The notes under the pieces were generated by a model, which was given only the letters and a program-made list of their open reading frames with translations, did no database searches and was not told the DNA's origin. DNA of 64,000 nucleotides from positions 1 to 64,000 of the forward strand of contig JADZFO010000010.1 of the NCBI GenBank assembly GCA_020849855.1, written 5' to 3'. Made by a program: the position numbers and the translations under genes. This stretch comes from a bacterium (GTDB taxonomy: Bacteria > 4484-113 > JAFGCY01). This document shows positions 1 to 8,840 of this stretch, one piece after another. The number at the start of each line of letters is the position of its first letter. Positions within the stretch are counted from its first letter, which is position 1.

Positions 1-120
1 AGTGTGCTGGAAGGCATCAACAACCGCATCAAAGTCATCAAACGCATCGCCTATGGCTATCGCGACGACGAATACTTTTTCCTGAAGATCAAGGCCGCCT
101 TCCCCGGTGTTGGGCGATGA
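1..120 (+). pseudogene. C-terminal end of an ISL3-type transposase (cut by window edge)
   Basis: An open frame enters from the left edge and stops at the TGA at 118-120. Its last 39 residues contain EGINNRIKVIKRIAYGY, which matches the conserved C-terminal signature of ISL3-family (IS204/IS1001/IS1165) DDE transposases. Only the tail is visible, so I cannot say whether the element is intact. No terminal inverted repeat is evident in the 35 bases before the next gene. Confidence 0.75.
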
Positions 121-155
121 ACCTTTTCTTTGCCTGTGCGCTGGTGCCTGAGTGG

Positions 156-1340
156 TTACTGGTTGTAGTTCCAGTCCTCGGGCATGTCCTTCTTCAGCAG
201 CTTCTCATACTGCGCCAGGTGGGTCGCGGCGATATTGCTGAAGCTGAAGCGGCGGCCATAGTCGCGCTGCTTCTCGATCTGCGCCTCCCACTCCTGCTCG
301 GCCCGCCCGCGCAAGAGCTCAATCAGCAGCAGGGCCAGGGCCTCGGAGCTCTGGTTCTTCGGGACGTAGTAGGGATGCTCTTCGCTGCCCCCGGCGCCGA
401 CCACCAGCGGCAGCTCCAGCTGCGACAGGGTGGCGACGCTGGAGCGCTTGGAGCTGTAGCCTTCATCGAAGGGAAAGACGCCCAGCAGGCAGGACTCGGC
501 GCTGGCGGCGAGCTTATCAAGCGGGATATGGCCCAGACGCTCCACGCAGTCCTGCAGCTCGAACTGGGTGATCCAGCCCAGCAGCTCCTCGGTTTCGCGC
601 ATGCCGTTGCGGAAGTCGCCGCCCAGGTAAAGCCGCGGGTTAAGCCTGGCCTCGCGCATCACCTTCAGCGCCTCCAGAAGGCGCCGCAGGCCGCGGCCCT
701 TGGTGGTAGGCAGGCCATAGTGGAACAGCGACAGCGGCTTCCGGCCGCCGGGGCCGGCAAGCGGCGCTGCGGCAGGTGTAGCGCCTTCGGCCTCGGCCCA
801 GATCGCCTCCAGTTCCCCGCGGCTGGACAGCACATTTCCCACCGGGATGGCCATCACGGTGCGCTCACGCATCTTGCCGGCAAGCTTCTCCAGCTCCTGC
901 TCGTTGGTGACGATCAGCAGATCCAGGCTGGGCAGCATCTGGTCCATCACCATCACCCGCAGGGGGTGGCTGCTGGACCACTCATGCAGGGTGGCCACGA
1001 CCCTCGAGCGGCTGTTCATCCCGGCCAGCGACTGGGGGATGAAGCCGGGGGCCGGGCTGTTGCCAAAGCCCCGCGAGGGGTACTGCACATGCACGATGTC
1101 GTACTGGCCTTCACGCAGCTGGCGCACCACGCCGGGCAGGTGCAACACCGAGTAGCCCGCGACCGGCTGCAGCAGCAGGGTGCTGAGCTTCTCATAGGGC
1201 GGGCGTAGCGGGCCATGCTCGCGGTCGAAGTAAAGGTGCACTTCAGCGTCCAGCGAGAGGTGCTGGGCCAGCTCAAAGGCGTAATCACCGACCCCGCAGC
1301 GGGTGTCCCCGGCGGAGCCGCTCACCATGGCTATGCGCAT
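156..1340 (-). CDS. GT-B fold glycosyltransferase (GT4-like)
   Basis: 394 residues. The N-terminus (MRIAMVSGSAGDTRCGVGDY) is the first strand and glycine-rich loop of a GT-B enzyme, and HVQYPSRGFGNSP lies where acceptor-side residues usually fall. The C-terminal half has the nucleotide-sugar domain pattern, including LFHYGLPTTKGRGL and FPFDEGYSSKRSS. It probably transfers a sugar from a nucleotide donor to a cell-surface glycan on the cytoplasmic side; donor and acceptor cannot be read from sequence. A TAAACT hexamer sits 7 nt before the ATG with no Shine-Dalgarno sequence, suggesting a leaderless message divergent from the zinc-ribbon gene. Confidence 0.8.
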   Translation of the reverse strand: MRIAMVSGSAGDTRCGVGDYAFELAQHLSLDAEVHLYFDREHGPLRPPYEKLSTLLLQPVAGYSVLHLPGVVRQLREGQYDIVHVQYPSRGFGNSPAPGFIPQSLAGMNSRSRVVATLHEWSSSHPLRVMVMDQMLPSLDLLIVTNEQELEKLAGKMRERTVMAIPVGNVLSSRGELEAIWAEAEGATPAAAPLAGPGGRKPLSLFHYGLPTTKGRGLRRLLEALKVMREARLNPRLYLGGDFRNGMRETEELLGWITQFELQDCVERLGHIPLDKLAASAESCLLGVFPFDEGYSSKRSSVATLSQLELPLVVGAGGSEEHPYYVPKNQSSEALALLLIELLRGRAEQEWEAQIEKQRDYGRRFSFSNIAATHLAQYEKLLKKDMPEDWNYNQ

Positions 1341-1347
1341 CGGGGAG

Positions 1348-1353
1348 AGTTTA
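1348..1353 (-). promoter_or_regulatory. -10 element of glycosyltransferase gene (leaderless)
   Basis: TAAACT on the minus strand, 7 nt before the ATG at 1340. No convincing -35 is seen. The position implies transcription starts at or next to the start codon. Confidence 0.4.
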
Positions 1354-1402
1354 GCGCAGCCGAAGGAAGCGATCTGAATGCCCCCGGCCTGTGCCTATCC
1401 GT

Positions 1403-1408
1403 TAACAT
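1403..1408 (+). promoter_or_regulatory. -10 element of zinc-ribbon gene (leaderless)
   Basis: TAACAT, exactly 6 nt before the GTG start at 1415, with no ribosome binding site between. The same spacing recurs at kdsA, selA, the RAYT gene and the membrane protein at 41864. Confidence 0.45.
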
Positions 1409-1414
1409 AGCGCT

Positions 1415-2095
1415 GTGAGCAAGAGTGAGCCGCAGAACTACTGCCCGGCCTGCGGATCTGAGGTCCCGCCGCAGGCGCGCCTCTGCCATGCCTGCGGCGC
1501 GGCGCTGGCACGGGTGCCGGAGTCCGGCGCAGAGCCTGAGCCGGGCGTCCCGGCTGAGCAGGCCGCCGGAGTATCACTGCCAGTCGGCATCGCGCCGCGC
1601 GGCCCCTGGCAGGACGGCACAGCCATCGGTCTGAAGAGCGACGCCCAGCCGCCGGATGATGACAGCGAGCTGGACCTGGCCAGCCTGCCGCCGGAAGTTG
1701 CAGTGCTGCTCAAGAGCCCGCCGGTGCAGCCTGACAGCGGCATCATGGGCTCTGGCCTGACCTGGCCGCGGGTGATCGGCTGCCTGATCGGCATGGCCCT
1801 GCTGGCAGCGCTGGCCCTGTTCATGCTCTACATGCTGCAGGCCGCCCGCCGCGCCGTGAAGCAGATGGACTCGCAAAGCCAGGGCAGCGCAGCGGCGCCG
1901 GACAGCCCTGAAGCGCCGCCCTCCGACATTGACCAGGCCGCGCCGAACGAGCCAGCACCTGTGCAGGGCCTGCAGGGCGGCGCCCGGGAAGAAGCCGCTG
2001 AGCCTGAGCCAGGCGACGCTGCCGGCACTGCGGAGCCGGCGCCGGGAGCCGACGGCGGGAGCGGCGGAGGTGGCTCGGGCGACAGCCTCTTCTAG
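1415..2095 (+). CDS. Zinc-ribbon, single-pass membrane protein of unknown function
   Basis: 226 residues from a GTG. Residues 10-27 form a small zinc ribbon (CPAC at 10-13, CHAC at 24-27). An acidic, proline-rich stretch follows, then one membrane segment near residues 110-133 (VIGCLIGMALLAALALFMLY) and a low-complexity tail rich in Ala, Pro, Glu and Gly. Zinc-ribbon plus one helix plus disordered tail is a common bacterial arrangement without a fixed function. The ribbon would face the cytoplasm if the positive-inside rule holds. No partner gene is evident. Confidence 0.7.
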   Translation: MSKSEPQNYCPACGSEVPPQARLCHACGAALARVPESGAEPEPGVPAEQAAGVSLPVGIAPRGPWQDGTAIGLKSDAQPPDDDSELDLASLPPEVAVLLKSPPVQPDSGIMGSGLTWPRVIGCLIGMALLAALALFMLYMLQAARRAVKQMDSQSQGSAAAPDSPEAPPSDIDQAAPNEPAPVQGLQGGAREEAAEPEPGDAAGTAEPAPGADGGSGGGGSGDSLF

Positions 2096-2172
2096 CAAGC
2101 GTACCGGTGGCGCTCAGCCGCAGGAAAGCAGGGCAGGCGCCACGCCAGCGACTGCTCAGGCAGCTAAGCACA

Positions 2173-2178
2173 TATAAT
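2173..2178 (+). promoter_or_regulatory. -10 element (TATAAT) for lipoprotein gene
   Basis: A perfect TATAAT lies 28 nt before the ATG at 2207. A GGAGGA ribosome binding site sits between them, so this gene, unlike several neighbours, has a leader. Confidence 0.5.
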
Positions 2179-2206
2179 CAGGACTTCCAGACATGGAGGA
2201 ACCCGA

Positions 2207-4369
2207 ATGCAGCGCCTGCTTACTGTCTGCGCCCTGGCCATTCTTGGCCTGCTGAGTGCCTGCGCCGGAGGGGCTGCGCCGGCTTCCCGCGTAGTTGAGG
2301 CGCCGCGTCCCGACCAGGCAACGCTGGAGCAGTTGCGCGCTGGCCTGCCGCGGCTGAGCGAGCTGCGCGGTGCAAGCGTGCTAACCGACAACACGATAGA
2401 AGCCGGCGACCGGCTGTCGAACAGCGCGGGCTTCATGCTGGAGGGCCCCCCGGGCTTTGAACTGGGGCGTCTGGATGCCAGCGACGGCGGGCCATTTGAA
2501 TGGGCGGTCTATGGCTTTACTCCGCCCGCCGGGCCGCTGGTCGAAGTGGTGCTCAACCTGGTTGACGGCGAGAGTATCGATCCGGCCTATGTCGCGGTCA
2601 GCAACTACTCCAGCGGGCGCTGGGATCTGACGGGTCCCCACAGTTTCAACGACACGAGCCTGGCGGTCACACTGCCGCTGGACAATGCAGTGCACCTGTC
2701 GCCCGCAGATCCCCCCACGGCCTACTTCGCCCTGATCGCGCCGGTCGGCAGCAATATCGCGCTGCAGGGCATCACTGTCCGGACGGAAGAAAACAATGTG
2801 CCAACGGCGGATCTGCAGGCCAACATCAACCTCGGCATCGCCCCCTTGCTGGTGGACTTCAACGCCGCAGGCAGCAATGATCCGGACGGCAGCATCGTGC
2901 TCTATGAGTTCGACTTTGAAGACGACGGGATCTTTGATGTGACAGACGCCCAGCCGACGACGCAGCACAGCTTTGAAACTCCAGGCGACTTCACGGTTCG
3001 CCTGCGGGTGACCGACGATGATGGCGTTACGGCGGAAGCAACGGTGGAGATTGCCGTCAACGCGCAGCCCACCGCCGCCCTGAGCCTGCTGCCCTCGGGC
3101 AACATCAAGGTAGACGAGCTGTTCACGATGGATGCCTCTGCCAGCGCTGACAGTGATGGCAGCATCGTGCTTTATGAATGGGACAGCGACGGCAATGCGG
3201 ACTACGAGCAGAGCGGCACGGACAGCACACTCGCCGGTCTGAGCTTTGACACCCCGGGCACCTATAACCTTGGCGTGCGGGTGACGGATGATGCCGGCGC
3301 CACTGCCAGCGCTACAGCGCTGCTGCGGGTCTACAACTGGGACGCCGGCACCGCAGACGATGCGGGTATCACGGGCCAGTACACATCGCTGGCTGTGATC
3401 AACGGCAATCCCGCGATCAGCTACCACGATGCCGACAACGGCGACCTGCGCTTTGTGCGAGCCCAGGATGCCACTGGCAGCAGCTGGGCTGCTCCAGTCA
3501 CCGTGGACAGCGCGGGGGTCACCGGCCGCTTCACTTCGCTCGCTGTGGTCAACGGCAATCCCGCGATCAGCTATTACGACGTTGACAATGCCGACCTGCG
3601 CTTTGTCCGGGCCAATGACGCCGATGGCATCTCCTGGGGCTCACCCCTGACCCCTGACAGCACGAACAACACCGGCCAGTACACCTCGCTGGCCATCATA
3701 AACGGCAACCCGGCGATTGCTTTCTACTACCCCAGCTTTGGAGACCTGCGCTATGTGCGGGCCAGCGATGCCAGCGGCACAGCCTGGGGCACGGCGGTAA
3801 CGGTGGACGGTAATGGCAACACAGGCTTGTATGCCTCACTCAGCGTCGTCAACAGCAACCCGGCGATCGGCTACTACAACAGCGGCAATGGCGACCTGCA
3901 CTTTGCCCGGGCCACCGACTCGGACGGGGCCAGCTGGGCCACCCCCGTGACCGTCGACAGCGATGGCACAACCGGCCAGTATTGCTCGCTGGAAGTGGTT
4001 AACGGCAACCCCGCACTCAGCTACTTCGATGCCAGCAACCTGGACCTGCGCTTTGTCCGGGCCGCGGACGGCAGCGGCATGACCTGGGGCACCCCGTTCA
4101 CGGTGGACAGCAATGGCGATACCGGCTGGTACACCTCCCTGGCGGTTATCAACGGCCAGCCGGCGATCAGCTACTTCGATCTCGGCAGCGCCATAGTGCG
4201 TTATGTCCGGGCGACGGACAGCGACGGCGCGGCCTGGTCGGCCAGCGACATTGTTGATGACAGCAGCACAACCGGGCATTACAGCTCGCTGGCCCTGGTT
4301 GACGGCCGGCCGGCGGTCAGCTACTTCGACATCGACAATGGCGACCTGCGGTTCGCCATCGGCCCCTAG
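2207..4369 (+). CDS. PKD-domain lipoprotein with seven-blade propeller-like repeats
   Basis: 720 residues. The signal peptide ends in a lipobox (LSAC, Cys19), so it is predicted to be lipid-anchored. Residues about 95-190 form a domain shared with six other lipoproteins here (key stretch YVAVSNYSSGRWD). Two PKD-like modules follow, about 198-285 and 286-378, each with the D..GSIVLYE(F/W)D core. From about 383 to the end are seven tandem repeats of roughly 50 residues, each with a form of NGNPAISYYD followed by DLRFVRA; seven suggests a closed beta-propeller. No catalytic motif is seen. Binding of an external ligand or matrix is inference. It lies tandem with a paralogue at 4526. Confidence 0.85.
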   Translation: MQRLLTVCALAILGLLSACAGGAAPASRVVEAPRPDQATLEQLRAGLPRLSELRGASVLTDNTIEAGDRLSNSAGFMLEGPPGFELGRLDASDGGPFEWAVYGFTPPAGPLVEVVLNLVDGESIDPAYVAVSNYSSGRWDLTGPHSFNDTSLAVTLPLDNAVHLSPADPPTAYFALIAPVGSNIALQGITVRTEENNVPTADLQANINLGIAPLLVDFNAAGSNDPDGSIVLYEFDFEDDGIFDVTDAQPTTQHSFETPGDFTVRLRVTDDDGVTAEATVEIAVNAQPTAALSLLPSGNIKVDELFTMDASASADSDGSIVLYEWDSDGNADYEQSGTDSTLAGLSFDTPGTYNLGVRVTDDAGATASATALLRVYNWDAGTADDAGITGQYTSLAVINGNPAISYHDADNGDLRFVRAQDATGSSWAAPVTVDSAGVTGRFTSLAVVNGNPAISYYDVDNADLRFVRANDADGISWGSPLTPDSTNNTGQYTSLAIINGNPAIAFYYPSFGDLRYVRASDASGTAWGTAVTVDGNGNTGLYASLSVVNSNPAIGYYNSGNGDLHFARATDSDGASWATPVTVDSDGTTGQYCSLEVVNGNPALSYFDASNLDLRFVRAADGSGMTWGTPFTVDSNGDTGWYTSLAVINGQPAISYFDLGSAIVRYVRATDSDGAAWSASDIVDDSSTTGHYSSLALVDGRPAVSYFDIDNGDLRFAIGP

Positions 4370-4525
4370 GCGCAGAGCGGCGGCGTGAATTTGCAGCGTC
4401 GCCCGCAGCCCGGCAGCAGCAGCGCGAACCGAAGCGCCAGGCGGCCCGGCCGGCCGCCGCAGCGCACCGTTCAAGGCCTGAACAACTGATAGAATCGCTC
4501 CCAGCCGTTTCTGGGGAGAAATTCT

Positions 4526-7345
4526 ATGCACCGCAACTGGCTGCTCGCCGCGATCATCCTTCTGCTGGCAACAGCATGTGGGGGCAACAGCTCAAACTCT
4601 TTGAGTGCTTCGGATGAGTCTGGCTCTGCGGGGCCTGCGGCCGGGTCAGAGCTCGTCGAGCCCGCTGAACAGCCGCAAGCGGGGGCCTGGCCCCCCGGCA
4701 TCCCGGACGACGGCGTGCAGCCCTGGGAGCGCGTGGACGCCAGCGGCTTCGTGCAGCGCAGCAGCAGCGCGATAAACGCGGACAGTGAGTTCGCCGCTGG
4801 TGTGGAGGTCTTCCAGAGCGCTGCCAGCGGCAGCGGCGCTTCGACCAGCGAGCAGGGCGAGGCCCTGCGCCTGGACTCCGGCGCGGAGGGGAGCGGCGAC
4901 CGGGCCTGGTCGATCTATCGCCTGCCCCTGGGCGGTGCCGCGCTTGGCGCGCTGAGCGTGGACGTCAACCCGGCCAGCGCGGGCCAGTCCACGCACTTCT
5001 TCATCGGCCTGGCTGACTATGGCGCCATGCGCTGGCAGTGGTTTGGCCCCTTTGATGAAAACAACGTGCGACTGGCCGGCAGCCTGATCCCCGCCGGTGA
5101 CTACACCTCGCCCCAGGGAAGTGTCTTTGTCACGCTGTACGCCTATGACGGCACGGCCTTTGATGTGGTGGGCGTGGCCGCCAACCCCGACAACAGCGCT
5201 GACACCACGCCGCCTGCGGCGCCCACCGGGCTCAGCCTGACACCTGTCAGCGGCGGTGTCGAAGCGGTCTGGAACAGCGTGGTCGCCCCGGACCTGGCCG
5301 GTTATCGCGTTTATTACAGCAACAGCAGCTTCAGCAGCCCGGCCGACCCTGGCGTGAAGAGCCTGCCCAGTCTGACCAGCCTGACCCGGGCGCTGGTGCA
5401 GCGGCCGAGCAGCGGTCCGATCTTCGTCGCCATCCGCGCTGTGGATACCAGCGCTAACCAGAGCCTGCTGGGGACAGTGCAGACAGCGACCATTGCCTCG
5501 GCCAGCGCGGCAGCGCCGCTGAAACTGTCGGTGAATGCCAACTCGGCCATGCGCGACGGCTCTATCAGTCTGTCATCCAGCGCGGGCTACAGCAACTATG
5601 ACCTTGACCTTGACGGCGATGGCGTTTACGAGACCAGCAACGCCATCGGCAGCGCGGTTGTCGATACCAGCGGCGCCGGCCTGATCCGCGCCAATGTGCG
5701 GGCCAGCGAAGGTGACATGGTGGCCTATGGCGGGATCAGCGTGATCATCCTGGCCAATTCGCGCCCCGCCGCCAATGCATCGGCCAGCGATTACACGCCA
5801 ATACCGGACCAGCTGGTCACCCTGATTGGCTTTGGCGAGGATGCGGAAGACGCTTTCCCCGACCTTGTTTTTGACTGGGATACTGAGTGTGACGGTCTAT
5901 ATGACTTCACTGATCTGGGAACTGTCAATGACGTGTTGTTCGGCCCGGGGCTGCACAATGTCAGGCTGCGCGTCACTGACAGCCAGGGCGCCTGGGATGT
6001 GGATACGATCACAATTAATGTGTCCTATGGCCAGCCCCCGGTGGCCGATCTGATCATGTTCCCATCTCACAGCATTGAAGTGGGCGATTCGGTTCAGCTT
6101 GGAGTATCGTGCTTCGACTTCGACGGCGAAATTGTTGAAGTGTCCCTGGACCTCTCAGGCGATCCGCTAGATTTTGAAACCAGCATCTCACTGAACGAGA
6201 ACTTCACCTTTACCCCAATCGCCGGCGGTGATTATCCGATCGGCGCGCGGGCGGTGGATAACTCCGGTCTGGTCGCCGTGGACTTTGGCAACATCCATGT
6301 CAGAGGCATGAGCAACTTCACCAGCTTCTCAGCTACCACTGGTATTGGCAGTTTCTGCAGCCTGGCCGACGTGGGCGGCCGGATGGCGGCGACCTATTAC
6401 GATGCCAACACCGACTCTGTCATGTACATTCGGGCTAGCAACAGTTCGGGGACTGGCTTTGAAGCGCCTGTTTTGCTGCAAAACCTGCTGGGCGGCAGGG
6501 CCTTCAGCAGCCTCGCCATGGTTTCAGGTAATCCGGCCACTGTTTACCAGGCTGCCGGGGGCAGCGAGCTGCATTACCGCCGGGCCACCAACAGCAGCGG
6601 CACTGCCTGGGGTGGACCGGTGACTATTGCCAGCGGCTCGGACGTCGGCAACTGGTGCACCTTGAAGATGATCTCCGGCCGTCCTGCAGTGGCCTATGAC
6701 AACAGCACGACGGATAGTGTCCACTATCGCCGCGCTTCCGATGCGACGGGCACTGCCTGGGCTGCGGATGACACCGTGGACAACTGCTCAACTCTTGGCA
6801 GCCTGGTTAATCTGATTGACATCGATGGCGTGCCAGCAATGGCCTATCGCTACATCGATAACCACCTTGTCTATCTCCTTGGGTTCAGCCTTGATGACAT
6901 GGGCAACAACTATGAGGATCTTCCCGGTATCGTTAGCGGCATCAACCCGCGGATCTCTTTGAAAAAGGTCAACGGCAACCCGGCGATAGCTTATGAAGAG
7001 GCTGCAACCCTGCGCTACACCCGGGCGATCAGCGCCAGCGGTAACGACGGCTGGGGTCCGGTGCGCAACGTCGGCACACCCGGCGCGCTTTGCGCCCTTG
7101 AAACCTTCAACGACGTGCCGCTGATCGCCTACTATGACGCCAATGACGAGAGCCTGCACTTCCAGCAGGCCGAAGATGAGCACGGCTTTAGTTTCGCCCA
7201 GTGGTCCTACAGCCTGGCGATGGGTGATGCGAGCAGCCCGCTGGACAAGCAGTCGATCCGCATGGCCTATGTCAACAACCGCCTGAGCGTGCTGCTTTAC
7301 TCCCCCGCAGTCGATGTGGCGGCCTTCGCCAACTTCGTGCCTTAG
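4526..7345 (+). CDS. Fn3/PKD lipoprotein with seven-blade propeller-like repeats
   Basis: 939 residues, lipobox ATAC with Cys18. The shared N-terminal domain contains FFIGLADYGAMRWQW. A fibronectin type III-like module follows (TPPAAPTGLSLTPVSGG through the usual YRVYYS strand), then two or three PKD-like modules. From about 594 to the end there are seven repeats, recognisable by forms of SGRPAVAY or NGNPAIAY; they are more diverged than in the gene at 2207, but the count is again seven. GGGGAGA precedes the ATG and TAGAAT lies upstream. Likely a surface or periplasm-facing binding protein; function unknown. Confidence 0.82.
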   Translation: MHRNWLLAAIILLLATACGGNSSNSLSASDESGSAGPAAGSELVEPAEQPQAGAWPPGIPDDGVQPWERVDASGFVQRSSSAINADSEFAAGVEVFQSAASGSGASTSEQGEALRLDSGAEGSGDRAWSIYRLPLGGAALGALSVDVNPASAGQSTHFFIGLADYGAMRWQWFGPFDENNVRLAGSLIPAGDYTSPQGSVFVTLYAYDGTAFDVVGVAANPDNSADTTPPAAPTGLSLTPVSGGVEAVWNSVVAPDLAGYRVYYSNSSFSSPADPGVKSLPSLTSLTRALVQRPSSGPIFVAIRAVDTSANQSLLGTVQTATIASASAAAPLKLSVNANSAMRDGSISLSSSAGYSNYDLDLDGDGVYETSNAIGSAVVDTSGAGLIRANVRASEGDMVAYGGISVIILANSRPAANASASDYTPIPDQLVTLIGFGEDAEDAFPDLVFDWDTECDGLYDFTDLGTVNDVLFGPGLHNVRLRVTDSQGAWDVDTITINVSYGQPPVADLIMFPSHSIEVGDSVQLGVSCFDFDGEIVEVSLDLSGDPLDFETSISLNENFTFTPIAGGDYPIGARAVDNSGLVAVDFGNIHVRGMSNFTSFSATTGIGSFCSLADVGGRMAATYYDANTDSVMYIRASNSSGTGFEAPVLLQNLLGGRAFSSLAMVSGNPATVYQAAGGSELHYRRATNSSGTAWGGPVTIASGSDVGNWCTLKMISGRPAVAYDNSTTDSVHYRRASDATGTAWAADDTVDNCSTLGSLVNLIDIDGVPAMAYRYIDNHLVYLLGFSLDDMGNNYEDLPGIVSGINPRISLKKVNGNPAIAYEEAATLRYTRAISASGNDGWGPVRNVGTPGALCALETFNDVPLIAYYDANDESLHFQQAEDEHGFSFAQWSYSLAMGDASSPLDKQSIRMAYVNNRLSVLLYSPAVDVAAFANFVP

Positions 7346-7480
7346 TCGACTTTGCCGCGCCTGGTCCGCCAAGGGCGGCCAGAGAACCGCGCTGATTGCC
7401 AGAGCTTCACACGGCCCCGCGCTGCTGGTGTTACAACCTATGCAGCGGCGCGCAATGCTGCGCGGCCCGGGGAGGCGGAA

Positions 7481-8092
7481 ATGAGCGAGTCAATGTTTGA
7501 TCTCTTCACCGGTATGCTCAGCGGCGGCGCGCTGGGTCAGCTCAGCGAGAAGCTCGGCGCGGACGATGCGACCACCAGCCAGGGCTTCGGCGCGGCCGTG
7601 CCGGCCATCCTCGGCGGCCTGGCCCGCAATGCCCGCAGCGCTGATGGCGCCGCGGCCCTGCATGAGGCCCTGCAGCGCGACCACGACGGCTCTGCGCTTG
7701 AAGACCTCGGTGGCCTGCTTGGCGGCAGCCATCCTCAGGCAGCCAAGGGCGGCAAGATCCTGGGCCATGTTTTTGGCGAGCAGCAGTCCGGGGTGGAGCA
7801 GCAGCTGGCCAGAAGCAGCGGCCTCTCGCAGGCCCAGATCAGCCAGCTGCTGGCCCTTGCCGCCCCGCTGGTACTGGGCTGGCTGGGGAAGCAGCAGCGC
7901 GAGAAGGGCCTCGACCCCGGCGGTTTGGCCGGCTACCTTGGCGAGCAGCAGGACATCGCCCTGGGGCAGAACAGCGGCTTGATGGGCATGGTCATGGGCT
8001 GGCTGGACCGCGACCGCGACGGCTCGGTGATGGACGACATCGGCGATATCGCCGGCGGCCTGCTGGGCGGCGGCAGAAACCCGGCCGGTTAG
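7481..8092 (+). CDS. YidB-like / DUF937 family protein
   Basis: 203 residues. MFDLFTGMLSGGALGQLSEKLG and GFGAAVPAILGGLARNA match the DUF937/YidB pattern of short glycine-rich amphipathic helices; a second set near 105-145 (QISQLLALAAPLVLGWLGKQQ) repeats it. The frame is open upstream to 7352, but GGGGAGGCGGAA just before 7481 and the start of family similarity decide the start. No signal peptide, so cytoplasmic. The family's biochemical role is not established. Confidence 0.8.
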   Translation: MSESMFDLFTGMLSGGALGQLSEKLGADDATTSQGFGAAVPAILGGLARNARSADGAAALHEALQRDHDGSALEDLGGLLGGSHPQAAKGGKILGHVFGEQQSGVEQQLARSSGLSQAQISQLLALAAPLVLGWLGKQQREKGLDPGGLAGYLGEQQDIALGQNSGLMGMVMGWLDRDRDGSVMDDIGDIAGGLLGGGRNPAG

Positions 8093-8137
8093 CCCTGGAT
8101 ATCGGCCTGCCAACAAAATCTCCGGGGCGAAGTCAGG

Positions 8138-8156
8138 GTATTACCGTGTGTAATAC
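8138..8156. promoter_or_regulatory. 19-bp palindrome upstream of dps (possible operator)
   Basis: GTATTAC and GTAATAC form a perfect 7-bp inverted repeat around a 5-nt spacer, ending 17 nt before the dps start. Dps genes are commonly under redox or metal repressors, so an operator is reasonable; the sequence is not a classical Fur or PerR box. Confidence 0.45.
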
Positions 8157-8173
8157 GCTTTGGAGGTGGGGCA

Positions 8174-8698
8174 ATGCACAACACCCTCAACGACATCGCA
8201 CTGACTAACCGCAGGAAGCTCTGCGACATGCTGCAGCAGAGCGTGGCCGACTGCAGCGATCTGGCCAGCCAGGCGCGCCAGGCTCACTGGAACGTCAAGG
8301 GGCCGAACTTCATCGCCCTGCACGAGCTCTTTGACTCGGTCTACAACATCGTCGGGGCGCAGATCGACATCCTCGCCGAGCGGATGGTCCAGCTTGGCGG
8401 CCAGGTTCAGGGCACGGTGCGGGCCGCCGCGAAGAGCAGCAGCCTCAAGGAGTACCCGCTGGAGGCCAGCAGCGGCGAGGAGCACCTGAAGGCCCTCAGC
8501 GCTGCGCTGGCAGCATTTGGCAAGAGCTGCCGCGCCAATATCGACAAGGCCGGCGAAGAGCTGCGGGACATGGATACCGCGGATATCTATACCGAGATCA
8601 GCCGCGAGATTGACAAGCAGCTCTGGTTCGTCGAGGCCCATATGGAGGGCGCGACAGCCGAAGCCCGGCCCACCGCCCGGAGGGCTGCCGCGGGATAA
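8174..8698 (+). CDS. dps: Dps-family ferritin-like DNA-protection protein
   Basis: 174 residues, normal Dps length. QAHWNVKGPNFIALHELFD carries the His and Asp/Glu ligands of the Dps intersubunit ferroxidase site, and the four-helix pattern continues to the end. Dps forms 12-subunit shells that oxidise and store iron and can coat DNA during stress. GGAGGTGGGG precedes the ATG. A 19-bp palindrome just upstream is a candidate operator. The basic tail (ARPTARRAAAG) could help DNA binding. Confidence 0.92.
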   Translation: MHNTLNDIALTNRRKLCDMLQQSVADCSDLASQARQAHWNVKGPNFIALHELFDSVYNIVGAQIDILAERMVQLGGQVQGTVRAAAKSSSLKEYPLEASSGEEHLKALSAALAAFGKSCRANIDKAGEELRDMDTADIYTEISREIDKQLWFVEAHMEGATAEARPTARRAAAG

Positions 8699-8713
8699 AG
8701 CCGGGGAGCGAGG

Positions 8714-8800
8714 TGATGAGTGCTGAGTGCTGAGTACTGAGCGCTGAGTGAAAGGCCCCAGCAGTGAGGCTTTACTTGGATCCGCACTCAGCACTCATCA
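8714..8800. repeat. Inverted-repeat element with internal GCTGAGT repeats
   Basis: 16-bp arms at 8714-8729 (TGATGAGTGCTGAGTG) and 8785-8800 are perfect reverse complements. The left half also contains several tandem TGCTGAGT/ACTGAGCG variants. It lies between dps and kdsA and could fold into a long hairpin. No T-tract follows, so it is more like a small repeat element than a terminator. Confidence 0.65.
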
Positions 8801-8828
8801 CACAGCACAGTACTTGTCCGCCCCAATG

Positions 8829-8834
8829 TAGAAT
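8829..8834 (+). promoter_or_regulatory. -10 element of kdsA (leaderless)
   Basis: TAGAAT, exactly 6 nt before the GTG at 8841, no Shine-Dalgarno sequence in between. Confidence 0.45.
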
Positions 8835-8840
8835 GCGCGA

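Noticed and set aside
117-1208. Long plus-strand open frame opposite the glycosyltransferase
   Set aside because: Its translation is low-complexity Leu/Gln/His/Arg, the usual antisense shadow of GC-rich coding DNA; the minus strand encodes a recognisable glycosyltransferase.
3350-4369. DNA tandem repeat of about 150 bp as a separate repeat feature
   Set aside because: The periodicity comes from the seven protein repeats of the propeller domain; copies are diverged at DNA level and are best described as protein repeats.
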